This document shows, in pieces, positions 20,767-28,898 of a stretch of 64,000 bases of DNA; position 1 is the stretch's first letter; the number at the start of each line of letters is the position of its first letter. A program made the position numbers and the translations under genes. Origin of the DNA: Plasticicumulans acidivorans (GTDB taxonomy: Bacteria; Pseudomonadota; Gammaproteobacteria; Competibacterales; Competibacteraceae); NCBI RefSeq assembly GCF_003182095.1, contig NZ_QGTJ01000003.1, forward strand, positions 62,001 through 126,000. Direction: 5' to 3'. A model generated the notes under the pieces. The model was not told where the DNA came from. It worked only from the letters and a program-made list of their open reading frames with translations, and did no database searches.

Positions 20767-21539
20767 TGTTCCAGCCCGAATTCGTGGCGCACCGCGGCGG
20801 CGATGCGCTCGCCGACCTCGGCGGCCATCAGCGCGCCCTTCTCCGCGCTGGCGCCCTTGGCCGAGGCCAGCGCGCCGGCCGGCGGCACCCACTCGGTGCG
20901 CGTCGGGTACATGTCATAGGGCGGGAAATCCGCCGGCGGATCGTTCGGCAGCCGCTCCATCGCCACCAGCTCGGGGTGGTAGTGCAGCATCAGCGAGGTC
21001 TCGATCACCGCGGCATGCTCCAGCGCAAAGCCGGGGAAGCCGTCGGGGAACACCGCGGCCAGCGTCTGCTCGGTGCAGAAGTCCCAGTACTCCAGGCGCA
21101 TCACCTCCAGTCCGCTGGCCGCCACCGCCGGTTCGCGCAGCGCCAGCTGGATGCCCTCGGTGACGAACCACTGGTTTTCGTAATGGCCGTTGACCAGCAC
21201 CAGCCGGCGCACGCCGTGGCGGGCGAACTCGCGCACCGCATCGCGCACCAGCGCGCTCAGCGTGGCGCCGTCGAGGCTGGTGGTGCCGCAGAAGTGCTGG
21301 CCGCCGCCGCTCTTCGGCTGCGACTTGTAGCCGTAGCTCAGCGCCGGGGCGACCAGCCCGCCGAGGCGCGCGGCGACGTCGCGGCTAACCGCCGCCGACA
21401 GCAGCGCATCGGTCCCCAGCGGCAGGTGCGGGCCGTGCTGCTCGGTGGCACCGCAAGGCAGGAAGACGACGGCGCCGTCCTCGCGCACGCGGCGCTCGTA
21501 ATCGACCCAGCTGATCTGGTCCATGCGGACTTCGGACAT
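20757..21539 (-). CDS. Creatininase family amidohydrolase
   Basis: A 260-residue metal-dependent amidohydrolase strongly resembling Pseudomonas creatininase, which interconverts creatinine and creatine. Shared features: GATEQHGPHLPLGTDALL supplies Glu33, His35 and Asp44; LVLVNGHYENQ supplies His119 and Glu121; SYGYKSQPKSGGG and GTTSLDGATLSALV are near-identical to the Pseudomonas enzyme as I remember it. One difference: where that enzyme has a Trp (LGWDIEH) thought to gate the active site, this protein has Phe171 (PGFALEH), so the substrate may differ. It is central to the operon and followed by the cysteine hydrolase with overlap. Creatinine carries a guanidino group, consistent with the riboswitch. 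Confidence 0.88.
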   Translation of the reverse strand: MSEVRMDQISWVDYERRVREDGAVVFLPCGATEQHGPHLPLGTDALLSAAVSRDVAARLGGLVAPALSYGYKSQPKSGGGQHFCGTTSLDGATLSALVRDAVREFARHGVRRLVLVNGHYENQWFVTEGIQLALREPAVAASGLEVMRLEYWDFCTEQTLAAVFPDGFPGFALEHAAVIETSLMLHYHPELVAMERLPNDPPADFPPYDMYPTRTEWVPPAGALASAKGASAEKGALMAAEVGERIAAAVRHEFGLEQWC

Positions 21540-21543
21540 CGAC

Positions 21544-22464
21544 TTAATCTCCGCTCAGGGTTGAAGAGTGTGCAGGGCCGGCCGGCGCGGCCTCGCCGCG
21601 GGCGGCAATCAGGGCCGCCAGGCAGACCAGCGCGCCGCCGGCCCATTCGTGCGCGGCCAGCGGCTTGTGGCCGAACAGCGCCGCCGAGCCGACCGCGGCG
21701 ATCAGCTCGAACACCAGCAGCACCGAGGCGCGGCCGGCTTCGAGGCGACTGACGCCGTCCTGCGCGGCGACGGTCGCCAGGCCGATCCACAAAATCGCAA
21801 ACGCGCACAGCTGCGCCCAGACCTCGCCGGGCAGCGCGGCCACGCCCTGCTCCAGCAGCAGGCTGGCGGCGCTGGCGAACAGCGCGCAGCCGAGCAGCGG
21901 CACCGCGGTCTTGCTCGCCAGCGGCACGCGGTCGGCAGCGCGGGTGGCGAGGTTGTTGAGGGCAAAGCTCAGTCCGGCGCTGAAGGCCAGCCAGTCGACG
22001 CCGGCCAGCGGGCGGAAGGTGCTGGCATCGACACCGAGCGTCAGCGCCGCGCCGAGCACCGCCAGTGCCAGCGCCAGCAGGCGCAGGCCGCCGAGGCGCT
22101 CGCCGAGCAGCAGCCAGCCGCCGAGCACCCCCCACACCGGCGCCAGGTAAAACAGCAGCATCACCCGCACGATGTCATCGCCCAGCGACAGCGCACAGAT
22201 CAGCGCCGCGTTCGACCAGCCGCCGAACAGCAGGATCGCCAGCAGCCGCGCCGGCTGGCCGGCGCAGGCCCGGCGCTCGCGCCACAGCACCGGCAGCAGC
22301 AGCACGGCGATCAGGCTGTAGCTGACGGCGACCATCGGCATGCCGCTGAGGCCGGCCTCGGCGAAATGGCGCAGCGGCAGCCAGCTGGTGCCCCACATCA
22401 GCGTGGCGAGGATCAGCACCGCCTCGGGGCGCAGCCAGGCACGGGAAACCATCGGCGTCTGCAT
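21544..22464 (-). CDS. EamA/DMT superfamily transporter
   Basis: A 306-residue inner-membrane protein with ten predicted hydrophobic segments. EamA features include ILATLMWGTSWLPLRHFA at the N terminus and LFYLAPVWGVLGGWLLLGERL, the typical P-x-x-x-x-L-x-G-x-x-L-L-G-E-x-L end of the first repeat. The start at 22464 (MQTPMV) was chosen because it gives the shortest N terminus before the first membrane segment and sits 4 bases after the SDR stop codon. In guanidine-riboswitch operons of other bacteria, small exporters remove guanidine; this could be a functional analogue, but it is not an SMR protein. Confidence 0.85.
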   Translation of the reverse strand: MQTPMVSRAWLRPEAVLILATLMWGTSWLPLRHFAEAGLSGMPMVAVSYSLIAVLLLPVLWRERRACAGQPARLLAILLFGGWSNAALICALSLGDDIVRVMLLFYLAPVWGVLGGWLLLGERLGGLRLLALALAVLGAALTLGVDASTFRPLAGVDWLAFSAGLSFALNNLATRAADRVPLASKTAVPLLGCALFASAASLLLEQGVAALPGEVWAQLCAFAILWIGLATVAAQDGVSRLEAGRASVLLVFELIAAVGSAALFGHKPLAAHEWAGGALVCLAALIAARGEAAPAGPAHSSTLSGD

Positions 22465-22468
22465 CGTC

Positions 22469-23233
22469 TCAGCCCATCCATGAACCGCCGTTCGGCCCGA
22501 GCACCTGACCGTGGAAATAACTCGCCGCCGGCGAGGCGAGGAAGACGATCGCCGCGGCGACCTCCTCCGGCTCACCGAGGCGCGCCGCCGGAATCGCCGT
22601 CTCTTTAGCGATCCACTCCGCGCTCATGTGCTCGGGCGAGACCATCGGCGTGGCGATCGGCCCCGGCGCGACGGCGTTGATGCGGATCGCCGGCGCGAAC
22701 TCGCGCGCCAGCGAGCGGGTCAGCGCGATGACGCCGGCCTTAGCCGCGCAGTACGGCGCGTAGCGCTCGCGGCCGAGATAGCCGAGGTCGGAGGCGACGT
22801 TGACGATGCAGCCGCTGCCACGCGGCTGCATCTGCGCCAGCGCCTGACGGCAGCAGCGGTAGACCGCCGTCAGGTCGATGCCGATGACCCGCGCCCAGTC
22901 GTCCTCGCTGGTCTCCAGAAAGGGTTTTTCCAGGATCACGCCGGCGTTGTTGACGAGGATGTCGAGCCCGCCGGCGGCGTGCAGCGCGGCGAACATCGCC
23001 GCCACCGCCGCGGCATCGCCGACATCGGCGGCGATCGGCCGCGCGTTGCCGCCGGCGCTGCGAATCGTCGCGGCGACGTCGGCCGCAGCGGCCTTGTCGG
23101 CCGGCAGGTGGTTGATCCAGACCTCGGCGCCGGCGGTGGCCAGTGCCAGCGCGGTGGCGCGGCCGATGCCGCTGGCGGCGCCGGTGACCAGCGCGCGGCG
23201 GCCGGCCAGCGGCGGAACGGAACTCGGGCGCAT
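22469..23233 (-). CDS. SDR family oxidoreductase
   Basis: A 254-residue NAD(P)-dependent short-chain dehydrogenase. The Rossmann signature is TGAASGIG, followed by LDILVNNAGV. The catalytic Ser is in NVASDLGYL and the YxxxK motif is YCAAK. The C terminus GQVLGPNGGSWMG is typical. A neutral hydrophobic residue follows the end of beta-2 (WINHLPADK), leaving NAD versus NADP undecided. Its start shares one base with the stop of the second SDR (TGATG), so the pair is translated together. It probably oxidises an alcohol formed by the upstream membrane oxygenase. Confidence 0.9.
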   Translation of the reverse strand: MRPSSVPPLAGRRALVTGAASGIGRATALALATAGAEVWINHLPADKAAAADVAATIRSAGGNARPIAADVGDAAAVAAMFAALHAAGGLDILVNNAGVILEKPFLETSEDDWARVIGIDLTAVYRCCRQALAQMQPRGSGCIVNVASDLGYLGRERYAPYCAAKAGVIALTRSLAREFAPAIRINAVAPGPIATPMVSPEHMSAEWIAKETAIPAARLGEPEEVAAAIVFLASPAASYFHGQVLGPNGGSWMG

Positions 23234-24021
23234 CAGTGCATCACCTCGCCGTGGCTGACCGAGAGTGCCTGCCCGGTGATCGCGGCCGCCAGCGGCGAGC
23301 CGAGGAACAGGAAAGTGCCGGCCAGATCGGCCGGCTGCAGCAGCTCCGGCACCGCCTGCCCGGCGAGCACCGCGGCCAGCTCCTCGGCCTCGCTGCGGCC
23401 GTGCTCGGCGGCCATCGCCCGCAGCGAGCGCATTGCCGCCTCGGTGGCGATCCAGCCCGGGCACACGGCGTTGACGCGGATGCGCCGCGGCCCCAGCTCG
23501 CGTGCCAGCGCCCGCGTCAGGCCGATCACCGCGTGCTTGCTGGTGACGTAGGCGGAAAAGCCGGCCACCCCCACCAGCCCCCAGATCGAGGACTGGTTGA
23601 TGATGCTGGCGCCGGCCGCGAGCAGCGGCAGCAGCGCGCGGCTCAGGCGCTGCATCGACACCACGTTGTTGTCGAGCAGTGCCTGCCAGCGCGCATCGGC
23701 GCTCGCGGCGGTGTCGGCGAGCGGCGTCGGATACTCGACGCCGGCGTTGTTGATCAGCACGTCGACCCGCGGCTGCGCGTCCGCCAGGCGGGCGGCGAAG
23801 GTCTGCAGCGCCGCCGTGTCGCACAGATCGAGCGCCTCGGCCTGCAGCGGCGCCAGCCCGGCCAGTTCGGCGCACACCGCATCGAGCGCGGCGACATCGC
23901 GATCGAGCAGCCACAGCGTTGCGCCGCGCTCGGCAAAGGCGCGCGCCAGGCCGCGACCGATGCCGCTCGCCGCACCGCTCAGCACCACGCAGCGGCCGCG
24001 ATAGTCGAGGGGATCGTTCAT
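23233..24021 (-). CDS. SDR family oxidoreductase (second copy)
   Basis: A 262-residue short-chain dehydrogenase, only moderately like its neighbour. Cofactor motif SGAASGIGRG; Asp in LLDRDVAALD suggests NAD(H). The catalytic Ser lies in NQSSIWGLVG and YxxxK in YVTSK. Substrate-loop region GWIATEAAMRSLRAMAAEH. The start is 1 base from the end of the desaturase-family gene. Two SDRs in series behind a hydroxylase suggest stepwise oxidation (alcohol to carbonyl to acid), which is inference. Confidence 0.9.
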   Translation of the reverse strand: MNDPLDYRGRCVVLSGAASGIGRGLARAFAERGATLWLLDRDVAALDAVCAELAGLAPLQAEALDLCDTAALQTFAARLADAQPRVDVLINNAGVEYPTPLADTAASADARWQALLDNNVVSMQRLSRALLPLLAAGASIINQSSIWGLVGVAGFSAYVTSKHAVIGLTRALARELGPRRIRVNAVCPGWIATEAAMRSLRAMAAEHGRSEAEELAAVLAGQAVPELLQPADLAGTFLFLGSPLAAAITGQALSVSHGEVMH

Positions 24022-24022
24022 C

Positions 24023-25042
24023 TCACACCGCCGTCAGGAAGGAGACGCCGACCGCGCCGTAGAACTGCCCGGCCCGCTGCGCGCCGCTGGCCTCGACGTG
24101 GCCGTAGTCGTCGTCGAGCACGCGGCGCAGGCGGTAGCGGCTGAAGCTTTTCAATAGCAGCGCCATCGGCAGCACCTGCACGTAGCCCTCGCCGTAGAGC
24201 TCGCGATGCAGCGCCGGCAGGCGGTACCACGGCACGCCGGACTTCTCGTGATGGGCGTTGTGGAAACTGAAGTTGAGCAGCAGCAGGTTGAGCCACGGCC
24301 AGCGCAGCGAGACGACGTTGGTATAGGTGTTGTGCTGCTCGTAGACGCGGTCGCGCACCTTGTCGGCGGGAATCTCGCCGCCTTCGAGCACGGCGTAGGC
24401 GTCGTAGGTGTGCTGGTAGGCGTCGGCAAAGCGCAGCACCGTCAGCATGATCATCCAGGCCACGACGTAGAGCGCGAGCGCCAGCGGCGAGAGCATGCCG
24501 AGCGTGGCGAAGGCCAGCGCGCGCACGGCGATGATCGCGGCGACGCGGCCGCGGCGGGCACGGTGCTTGGCGCTGTCGGTAATGAACGGCAGCAGCACCA
24601 CGTAGGCGTGCATGATCAGCTCGACCGCCGGAATCCACGCCCACTCCAGCGCCAGCACCAGGCGGCGGAACCAGGCCGGCGAGCGCTGCAGAAAAGCCTT
24701 GCTGTCGAAGGTGATGACGTCGGCACGGTCGACGTGATGGCGCATGTGCTTGCGCCGCAGGTCCTGGAAATCGGCGTAGCAGCTGCCGGTCAGCCAGCTC
24801 ATCAGCTCGCCGGTGCGCAGGTTCCACTTCGGCTCGCGGAAGATCGTGCCGTGGGCGAATTCGTGGATCAGGTAGGCGGCGATCACCAGCGCGTGCGCCA
24901 GCAGCAGCGTGCCGCCGAGTTTCGCCGCCACGCCGTCGGCGAACAGCAGGGCGATGCCGCCGGCGTAACCGAGCACGGCGTAGGCGATGGCGAGCGTGTT
25001 CGGCCAGGCGCCGTCGGCGTAGCGGAAGATCGGCTTCGACAT
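24023..25042 (-). CDS. Membrane fatty-acid desaturase/hydroxylase family protein
   Basis: A 339-residue integral-membrane di-iron protein. Three histidine boxes are present: HEFAH (60-64), HMRHH (99-103) and HNAHH (261-265), with further possible ligands at His211 and His237. Several hydrophobic segments alternate with them (LLLAHALVIAAYLI, ALAFATLGMLSPLALALYVV). The family uses O2 to desaturate or hydroxylate lipids or small amines and alkanes. No acyl-carrier or lipid gene is nearby; the operon instead carries importer and amidohydrolase genes, so hydroxylation of an N-alkyl guanidino substrate is a reasonable hypothesis. It follows the binding-protein gene by 61 bases. Confidence 0.85.
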   Translation of the reverse strand: MSKPIFRYADGAWPNTLAIAYAVLGYAGGIALLFADGVAAKLGGTLLLAHALVIAAYLIHEFAHGTIFREPKWNLRTGELMSWLTGSCYADFQDLRRKHMRHHVDRADVITFDSKAFLQRSPAWFRRLVLALEWAWIPAVELIMHAYVVLLPFITDSAKHRARRGRVAAIIAVRALAFATLGMLSPLALALYVVAWMIMLTVLRFADAYQHTYDAYAVLEGGEIPADKVRDRVYEQHNTYTNVVSLRWPWLNLLLLNFSFHNAHHEKSGVPWYRLPALHRELYGEGYVQVLPMALLLKSFSRYRLRRVLDDDYGHVEASGAQRAGQFYGAVGVSFLTAV

Positions 25043-25103
25043 GGTGAATCTCCTGTGGCGGCGGCATCCGCGGCGCCGCGGACGCCGCCGTGGACTCAGT
25101 GAC

Positions 25104-26108
25104 TTACGGCGCCAGCGCCTTGACGAACTGAGCGTCGTAGGTCTTGGCGAAGTCCGGCACTGCCGGGATCTGACCGTTGTCGACGAGGATCTTGCCGATC
25201 ACCGCGCCGCTGCCGTGGAACGAGGTGGTCTGCTCGGAGGGCGTGAAGTTGGTCATCATCTCAGCGAGCGGGATGTTGTAGACGCCGCTCATCTGCTCCT
25301 TGGCCTCGGCGGCGCTGACACCGAGCACCTTGCCGATGATCTCGGCGGACTCCTCCGGGTGCGCCTTCATGTAGGCCATGCCGTCGACGTAGCCCTGGAT
25401 CAGCGCCTGGATCGCCTTGCCGCGCTTGGCGATGACTTTCTCGTCGAACACCAGCACGTCGGTGATCAGGCCCGGCGCATCCTTCGAGGAGAACACCACG
25501 TGGAACTTGCCGCCGCCGCCGAGCGCGAGGATCTGCGAGACGTTGGGCTCGTAGGTGACGCCGACCGGCAGGCTGCCGGAGGCCATCGCGCCGGGGATGC
25601 CTTCCGGCGTCATGTTGATCGACTCGATGTCCTTGGCGCCCATGCCGTTCTTCTGCAGCGCGTAGGCGAGCAGGAAGTCTGACGGCGACAGCGGGTTGAA
25701 GCCGACCTTCTTGCCCTTGAAGTCGGCGACCGACTTCACCGCGGCTTCAGCGACGATCGCATCACCGCCGTTGGAGAAGTCGATCGGCATCACTACGCGG
25801 TGCTTGAGCCCCTTGGCATCGGAGGCGACCACCTGGTCGTAGGTCAGCATCGCGCCGTCGATCGAGCCGCCGGCAAGCGCCGGTGGAATCAGCGCCGGAT
25901 CGCTGAAGAACTGCAGCGACACCTTGAGGCCGTGCTTTTTATACAGATCGAGCTTGTCGGCGACGTAGAACGGGCCGTAGCCGACCCAGACGACGGTGCC
26001 GATCTTCAGCGATTCGGCGGCGCGTGCGGCAAAGGGCACGGCGGCGGCGGCGAGCAGGCCGGCACCGAGGGCGAGTTTTCGTATCAGGCGGAGAGTCGGG
26101 ACGGACAT
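25104..26108 (-). CDS. ABC transporter substrate-binding protein (NMT1/SsuA-type)
   Basis: A 334-residue periplasmic binding protein, first gene of the operon. The start at 26108 (MSVPTLRL) has an AGGAG ribosome site. Signal peptide: LALGAGLLAAAAVPFAARA, cleaved before AESLKIG. The mature protein has the nitrate/taurine/thiamine-precursor fold signature VWVGYGPFYVADKLDLYKKHG, then LAGGSIDGAMLTYDQ and VADFKGKKVGFN. The substrate is not readable, but related importers placed behind guanidine-I riboswitches are a known association. Together with the permease and ATPase at the far end of the operon it makes a complete importer. Confidence 0.92.
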   Translation of the reverse strand: MSVPTLRLIRKLALGAGLLAAAAVPFAARAAESLKIGTVVWVGYGPFYVADKLDLYKKHGLKVSLQFFSDPALIPPALAGGSIDGAMLTYDQVVASDAKGLKHRVVMPIDFSNGGDAIVAEAAVKSVADFKGKKVGFNPLSPSDFLLAYALQKNGMGAKDIESINMTPEGIPGAMASGSLPVGVTYEPNVSQILALGGGGKFHVVFSSKDAPGLITDVLVFDEKVIAKRGKAIQALIQGYVDGMAYMKAHPEESAEIIGKVLGVSAAEAKEQMSGVYNIPLAEMMTNFTPSEQTTSFHGSGAVIGKILVDNGQIPAVPDFAKTYDAQFVKALAP

Positions 26109-26146
26109 GGACGGGGCACTCCTGCACGGTTTGGGACATGGCTCAC

Positions 26147-26173
26147 GGGATGGCAACCGCAGTTGCATCTCCC
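26147..26173 (-). promoter_or_regulatory. Likely riboswitch expression-platform hairpin
   Basis: In the transcript, GGGAGATGCAAC pairs with GTTGCCATCCC around a 4-base loop (one mismatch/bulge). The 5' arm contains the GGGAGA that closes the aptamer, so hairpin and aptamer are mutually exclusive. No T-run follows, so control may act on translation or through Rho rather than as a simple intrinsic terminator. Confidence 0.55.
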
Positions 26174-26258
26174 GGGCTTTTGTCCCGCCGTGTAACCCCC
26201 GTCCCGGAGGCCGGCGTGCTCTCGGACCAGCGTCCACCGTGGTGGACCGGAACCCTAG
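26168..26258 (-). promoter_or_regulatory. ykkC/guanidine-I riboswitch aptamer
   Basis: The minus-strand leader of the binding-protein gene carries, in order, the conserved blocks of the ykkC RNA: CTAGGGTTCCGG, a 7-bp hairpin (GTCCACC/GGTGGAC), CTGGTCCGAGAG, a GC-rich arm, then TTACACGGCGGGACAAAAG and CCCGGGAGA. These match, block for block, what I remember of the guanidine-I (ykkC subtype 1) consensus. The subtype 2 variants sense ppGpp, PRPP or nucleotides and usually precede amino-acid or purine genes. The downstream importer, creatininase-family and biuret-hydrolase-like genes fit guanidine far better. The aptamer ends 60 bases before the start codon. A weak -10 (TAGGAT) is visible just upstream on the minus strand near 26270. 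Confidence 0.9.
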
Positions 26259-26548
26259 CGCGCCTGAATCCTATCCTCTTGTTGTCTGCGTCATGAGCGG
26301 GCAAGGCTGCCGCTGCTCATCCCGTGTCTCGACGGCTTTGAGCAATTCTGGTGCCACCCGTGCGACAAAACACCGCAAAACCGCGCCCGCTGTGTCGTGG
26401 CGCACACTCCGGGCGGCCCGCCCGGCCGGAGTCCGCATGCCGTTTCTGCACCAGCGGCGTGCAGCCTGCCCAGCCGTGAAGCGCCCGCACCCGGGCGGCG
26501 GGCTGTTAGGCTTGGCCGCTTGCGACCGTCCGTGGAGGCCCCCCGCCG

Positions 26549-27457
26549 ATGAGCCTGTCCCTGAAAAGCCTGCGCTATTTCATCGCAGTCGCCGAGGTCG
26601 GCTCGATCAGCGCGGCCGTGCAGAGCCTGCACATCTCGCAGTCAGCGGTCACCGAGGCGATCAAGGCGCTGGAGCATGAGGTCGGCGCCGCGCTGTTCCA
26701 GCGCCACGCCCGCGGCATGGTGCTGACCCACGCCGGCAACCAGTTCCTGCGCCACGCCTATGAAATCCTCGCCGCGGTGCGCAATGCCCGCGAGGCGCTG
26801 GCGGCGCGGCCGGACACCATGAGCGGCGCGCTGCACGTCGGCGTCACCGCGCTGGTCACCGGCTACTTCCTGCCCTATCTGCTCGACCGCTACCACCGCG
26901 TGTTCCCGCAGGTCGAGGTGCGCGTGCACGAGGACTCGCGCGACTACGTCGAGCATCTGCTGCTCAACGGTGAGCTCGACGTCGCCGTCATCGTCATCAC
27001 CAACCTGGCCAACGCCCAGGCCTTCGAGACCGAAGCGCTGGTGCGCTCGCCGTGGAGCGTGTGGCTGCCGCCGAACCACCCGCGGCTGGCGCAGGCCAGC
27101 GTGGCGCTGGCCGACCTCGCCGATGACGCGCTGATCACCCTCAACGTCGATGAGCTCGAAGCGCTGTCGACCGCCGCACTGCGCGCCGCCGGCCGCCGCG
27201 AGCCGCCGAAACTGCGCACCGCCTCGGTCGAGGCGATCCGCAGCCTGGTCGCCACCGGCGCCGGCGTCTCGCTGATGCCGGACATGATCTACCGGCCGTG
27301 GTCACTCGAAGGCGACCGCCTGGAAGCGCGGCCATTGGCAGAAGAGATGCCTCGGCTCGAAGTCGGCCTCGCCTGGCGCCGCGGCTCGCCGCTGAGCGAT
27401 GCCGCCCGCCAGTTCGTCATGCTGGCGCGTGAATTCGGCCGTCGCCACGCCCGCTGA
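26549..27457 (+). CDS. LysR family transcriptional regulator
   Basis: A 302-residue LysR-type regulator. DNA-binding domain at residues 1-60: SLKSLRYFIAVAEVGSISAA with LHISQSAVTEAIKALE. The effector domain begins GALHVGVTALVTGYFLPYLL and continues with RSPWSVWLPPNHPRL. It is divergent from the riboswitch-led operon and followed 316 bases later by the ydcSTUV-patD operon on its own strand, so it may control either or both. The 290 bases between its start and the aptamer are GC-rich and contain no other gene. Confidence 0.9.
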   Translation: MSLSLKSLRYFIAVAEVGSISAAVQSLHISQSAVTEAIKALEHEVGAALFQRHARGMVLTHAGNQFLRHAYEILAAVRNAREALAARPDTMSGALHVGVTALVTGYFLPYLLDRYHRVFPQVEVRVHEDSRDYVEHLLLNGELDVAVIVITNLANAQAFETEALVRSPWSVWLPPNHPRLAQASVALADLADDALITLNVDELEALSTAALRAAGRREPPKLRTASVEAIRSLVATGAGVSLMPDMIYRPWSLEGDRLEARPLAEEMPRLEVGLAWRRGSPLSDAARQFVMLAREFGRRHAR

Positions 27458-27773
27458 GATGCGTTCAAGCGTTCTTTTTTATCGATAGATAGACGCAAGT
27501 CATCGGTAAAAACGACACCGATACCCGGCTTTCGCCCCAACAGCTCATGACAGTGGGCAAACACTGCCGTCAGACGGTGCGTGTACCGCCCCATGATGCG
27601 GCAGCTGCCCGCGACGCGGGCATGGCCGCACAGCCCATCGGCAAAACCGATCGCTTATATCCGAAAATCGTGCTGGTCGGCTGCGCCGATGGCGTCAAGA
27701 CTGAATCGCAGACCGATTCGGCGCCTGCGGCGGTGATCGGCCACTCCCCCGACCGAGACAGAGGAGACGCCCC
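27458..27773 (+). other. 316-bp gap upstream of ydcS
   Basis: No convincing gene. It contains a short AT-rich patch (27475-27495), a perfect hairpin TGCCCGC-GAC-GCGGGCA at 27606-27622, a small hairpin around ATCGGCAAAACCGAT with TTATAT beyond it (27655-27660) as a possible -10, and the ydcS ribosome site GAGGAG. Presumably it holds the promoter and leader of the polyamine operon. Confidence 0.4.
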
Positions 27774-28898
27774 ATGAATCGCAAGCTGTCCGTTGCTTTA
27801 GCGCTGGCGCTGGCGGCCGGTGCCGCCCCGGCGCTGGCCGCCGAAGGCGCGCTCGACATCGTCGCCTGGCCTGGCTACATCGAGCGCGGCGAGAGCGACA
27901 AAGCCTATGACTGGGTCAGCGGCTTCGAGCAGGCCACCGGCTGCAAAGTCCGCGTCAAGACCGCCGCGACCTCCGACGAGATGGTCTCGCTGATGAACCA
28001 GGGCGGCTACGACCTGGTGACCGCCTCGGGCGATGCCTCGCTGCGCCTGATCTACGGCAAGAAGGTGCAGCCGATCGACGTATCGCGCATCCCCAGCTGG
28101 AGCAAGATCGACGAGCGCCTGAAGAGCGCCCCCTGGCACACCGTCGACGGCAAGCACTACGGCACACCGTACCAGTGGGGGCCGAACGTGCTGCTCTACA
28201 GCACGCAGGTGTTCAAGGAAGCACCAAGCAGCTGGAGCGTGGTGTTCGAGCCGCAGACGCTGCCCGACGGCCAGCCGAACAAGGGCCGCGTGCAGGCGTA
28301 TGACGGCGCCATCTATATCGCCGATGCCGCGCTCTACCTGATGCACAAGCGCCCCGAGCTCGGCATCAAGGACCCCTACGAACTCAACGAAACCCAGTAC
28401 GCCGCGGTGCTCGAAGTGCTGCGCCAGCAGCACGCGCTGATACAGCGCTACTGGCATGACGCCAACGTGCAGGTGCAGGACTTCACCTCCGAAGGCATCG
28501 CCGCCTCCGGTTCCTGGCCGTTCCAGGTCAACACCCTGCTCGCCGCCAAGCAGGCGGTCGCCAGCACCATCCCGGTCGAGGGCGCCACCGGCTGGGCCGA
28601 CACCACGATGCTGCACGCCGAGGCCAAGCACCCGGACTGCGCCTACCTGTGGATGGAGCATTCGCTGCAGCCGAAGGTGCAGGGCGACGTCGCCGCCTGG
28701 TTCGGCTCGGTGCCGGCGGTACCGACCGCCTGCGACGGCAACGAACTGCTCGGCGCCGAAGGCTGCAAGACCAACGGCATCGACAAGATGCAGCAGGTTC
28801 ACTTCTGGAAGACGCCGATCAGCAAGTGCGCCCAGGGCAGCTGCGTGCCCTACAGCCGCTGGACCAGCGACTACATCGCCATCATGGGCGGGCGCTGA
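27774..28898 (+). CDS. ydcS: Polyamine-type ABC substrate-binding protein YdcS
   Basis: A 374-residue periplasmic binding protein closely resembling Escherichia coli YdcS. Signal peptide MNRKLSVALALALAAGA, cleaved after ALA. Shared stretches include DIVAWPGYIERGESDKAYDW, KTAATSDEMVSLMNQGGYDL, ASGDASLRLIYGKKVQPID, YGTPYQWGPN, GWADTTMLHAEAKHP and the C terminus YSRWTSDYIAIMGGR. It would deliver putrescine or a related amine to the YdcUV permeases. It is followed after 250 bases, including hairpins, by the ATPase; such a gap commonly lets the binding protein be made in excess. Confidence 0.93.
   Translation: MNRKLSVALALALAAGAAPALAAEGALDIVAWPGYIERGESDKAYDWVSGFEQATGCKVRVKTAATSDEMVSLMNQGGYDLVTASGDASLRLIYGKKVQPIDVSRIPSWSKIDERLKSAPWHTVDGKHYGTPYQWGPNVLLYSTQVFKEAPSSWSVVFEPQTLPDGQPNKGRVQAYDGAIYIADAALYLMHKRPELGIKDPYELNETQYAAVLEVLRQQHALIQRYWHDANVQVQDFTSEGIAASGSWPFQVNTLLAAKQAVASTIPVEGATGWADTTMLHAEAKHPDCAYLWMEHSLQPKVQGDVAAWFGSVPAVPTACDGNELLGAEGCKTNGIDKMQQVHFWKTPISKCAQGSCVPYSRWTSDYIAIMGGR

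Noticed and set aside
27606-27622. Hairpin upstream of ydcS considered as a mini-ykkC (guanidine-II) riboswitch
   Set aside because: That class needs two hairpins with ACGR loops; here there is one, and its loop is GAC.
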